Origin: Amphiduros pacificus
Lineage: Eukaryota; Annelida; Polychaeta; Phyllodocida; Hesionidae
Reading direction: 5' to 3'
Length of the DNA stretch: 64,000 bases
Assembly (NCBI GenBank): GCA_949316495.1
Contig: OX439004.1
Coordinates: forward strand, 40,182,561 to 40,246,560
The position numbers and the translations under genes are program-made. Shown here piece after piece: positions 63,477 to 64,000 of the stretch (position 1 is its first letter; each line of letters opens with the position of its first letter). A model generated the notes under the pieces. The model made no database searches, was not told where the DNA came from, and saw only the letters and a program-made list of their open reading frames with translations.

Positions 63477-63888
63477 AACTAACATTTATAATGGTACCAT
63501 TTGGGGACTACCATTTATAACAGTACCATTTGGGGACTACCATTTATAACAGTACCATTTGGGGACTACCATTTATAACGTTAACATTTGGGGACTACCA
63601 TTTATAACGGTACCAGTTAGGGACTACCATTTATAACAGTACCATTTGGGGACTACTATTTATAACGTTACCATTTGGGGACTACCATTTATAACGGTAC
63701 CATTTGGGGACTACCATTTATAACAGTACCATTTGGGGACTACCATTTATAACGTTACCATTTGGGGACTACCATTTATAACGGTACCATTTGGGGACTA
63801 CCATTTATAACAGTACCATTTGGGGACTACCATTTATAACGTTACCATTTGGGGACTACCATTTATAACGGTACCAGTTAGGGATCAC
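63477..63888. repeat. 29-bp minisatellite with a three-unit higher-order pattern
   Basis: About 14 copies of taccatttggggactaccat plus ttataac and a two-base variant. From about 63640 the junction variants cycle as cgtt, cggt and cagt, giving an 87-bp higher-order period. No coding function is seen. Confidence 0.9.
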
Positions 63889-64000
63889 ATTTATATTGTT
63901 ATGTTTATATGATACAATGATTAATCTGTAGTGCCTATATCTTTATTTGTTCAATGTGTCCTACAGTTCTAAGCACCATCATGCTTGATCACATGTTGGA

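Overview
This is an animal nuclear window. Its coding signal is split by GT-AG introns, its non-coding DNA is AT-rich, and it carries a eukaryotic tRNA-Thr gene with internal pol III boxes. It also has many minisatellites and several non-autonomous DNA transposons. The gene content (a Bcl-2-type last exon and C2H2 zinc-finger proteins ending in a Spindlin-like repeat) and the long intron suggest a marine invertebrate with a fairly large genome. I cannot assign a phylum from sequence alone.

Layout. (1) From 1 to 27118 there is no recognisable coding exon on either strand. The stretch ends at a strong splice acceptor, followed by a 46-codon last exon (27119-27259) that matches the BH2 end and C-terminal membrane anchor of Bcl-2. 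I therefore read the first 27 kb as the 3' part of one very long intron of a BCL2-like gene whose earlier exons lie off the window. The intron holds a 99-bp minisatellite, a foldback-like element, two GC-richer islands and a short tandem array of ETS-like motifs. (2) From 27.3 to 40 kb lie the presumed 3' UTR with an (AT)48 tract, degenerate repeats, a minus-strand tRNA-Thr(AGT), nested terminal-inverted-repeat elements, and an 18-bp minisatellite with a 434-bp higher-order duplication. (3) Gene A (coding 40083-49704, four coding exons, 1158 aa) encodes a SUMO-interacting-like N terminus, six C2H2-type fingers plus a CX2C/CX2C module, a Ser/Arg-rich segment and a single C-terminal Spindlin-like repeat. 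Its last intron carries a broken Ty3/gypsy reverse-transcriptase fossil and a TIR element. (4) From 49.7 to 57 kb is non-coding DNA dominated by a 2-kb array of 36-bp hairpin-forming units. (5) Gene B (coding 57176-60065, three coding exons, 772 aa) is a paralogue of gene A in the same orientation. It has a long acidic tract, seven C2H2 fingers, a 10-residue repeat and the same C-terminal Spindlin-like repeat, split by an intron at the same place and phase. A 54-bp minisatellite follows directly, and its first unit is the end of the gene B coding sequence. A 29-bp minisatellite closes the window.

How the genes may work. Both zinc-finger proteins join a multi-finger DNA-binding region to one repeat in which all four aromatic cage positions of the Spindlin-1 H3K4me3 pocket are aromatic. 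They could be sequence-targeted histone-methylation readers. Gene A has SUMO-interacting-like motifs and gene B has several SUMO-acceptor consensus sites, so the two products could meet through SUMO. The BCL2-like gene is a neighbour with no evident functional link. All exon models come from reading splice signals and frames by eye, with no transcript evidence.
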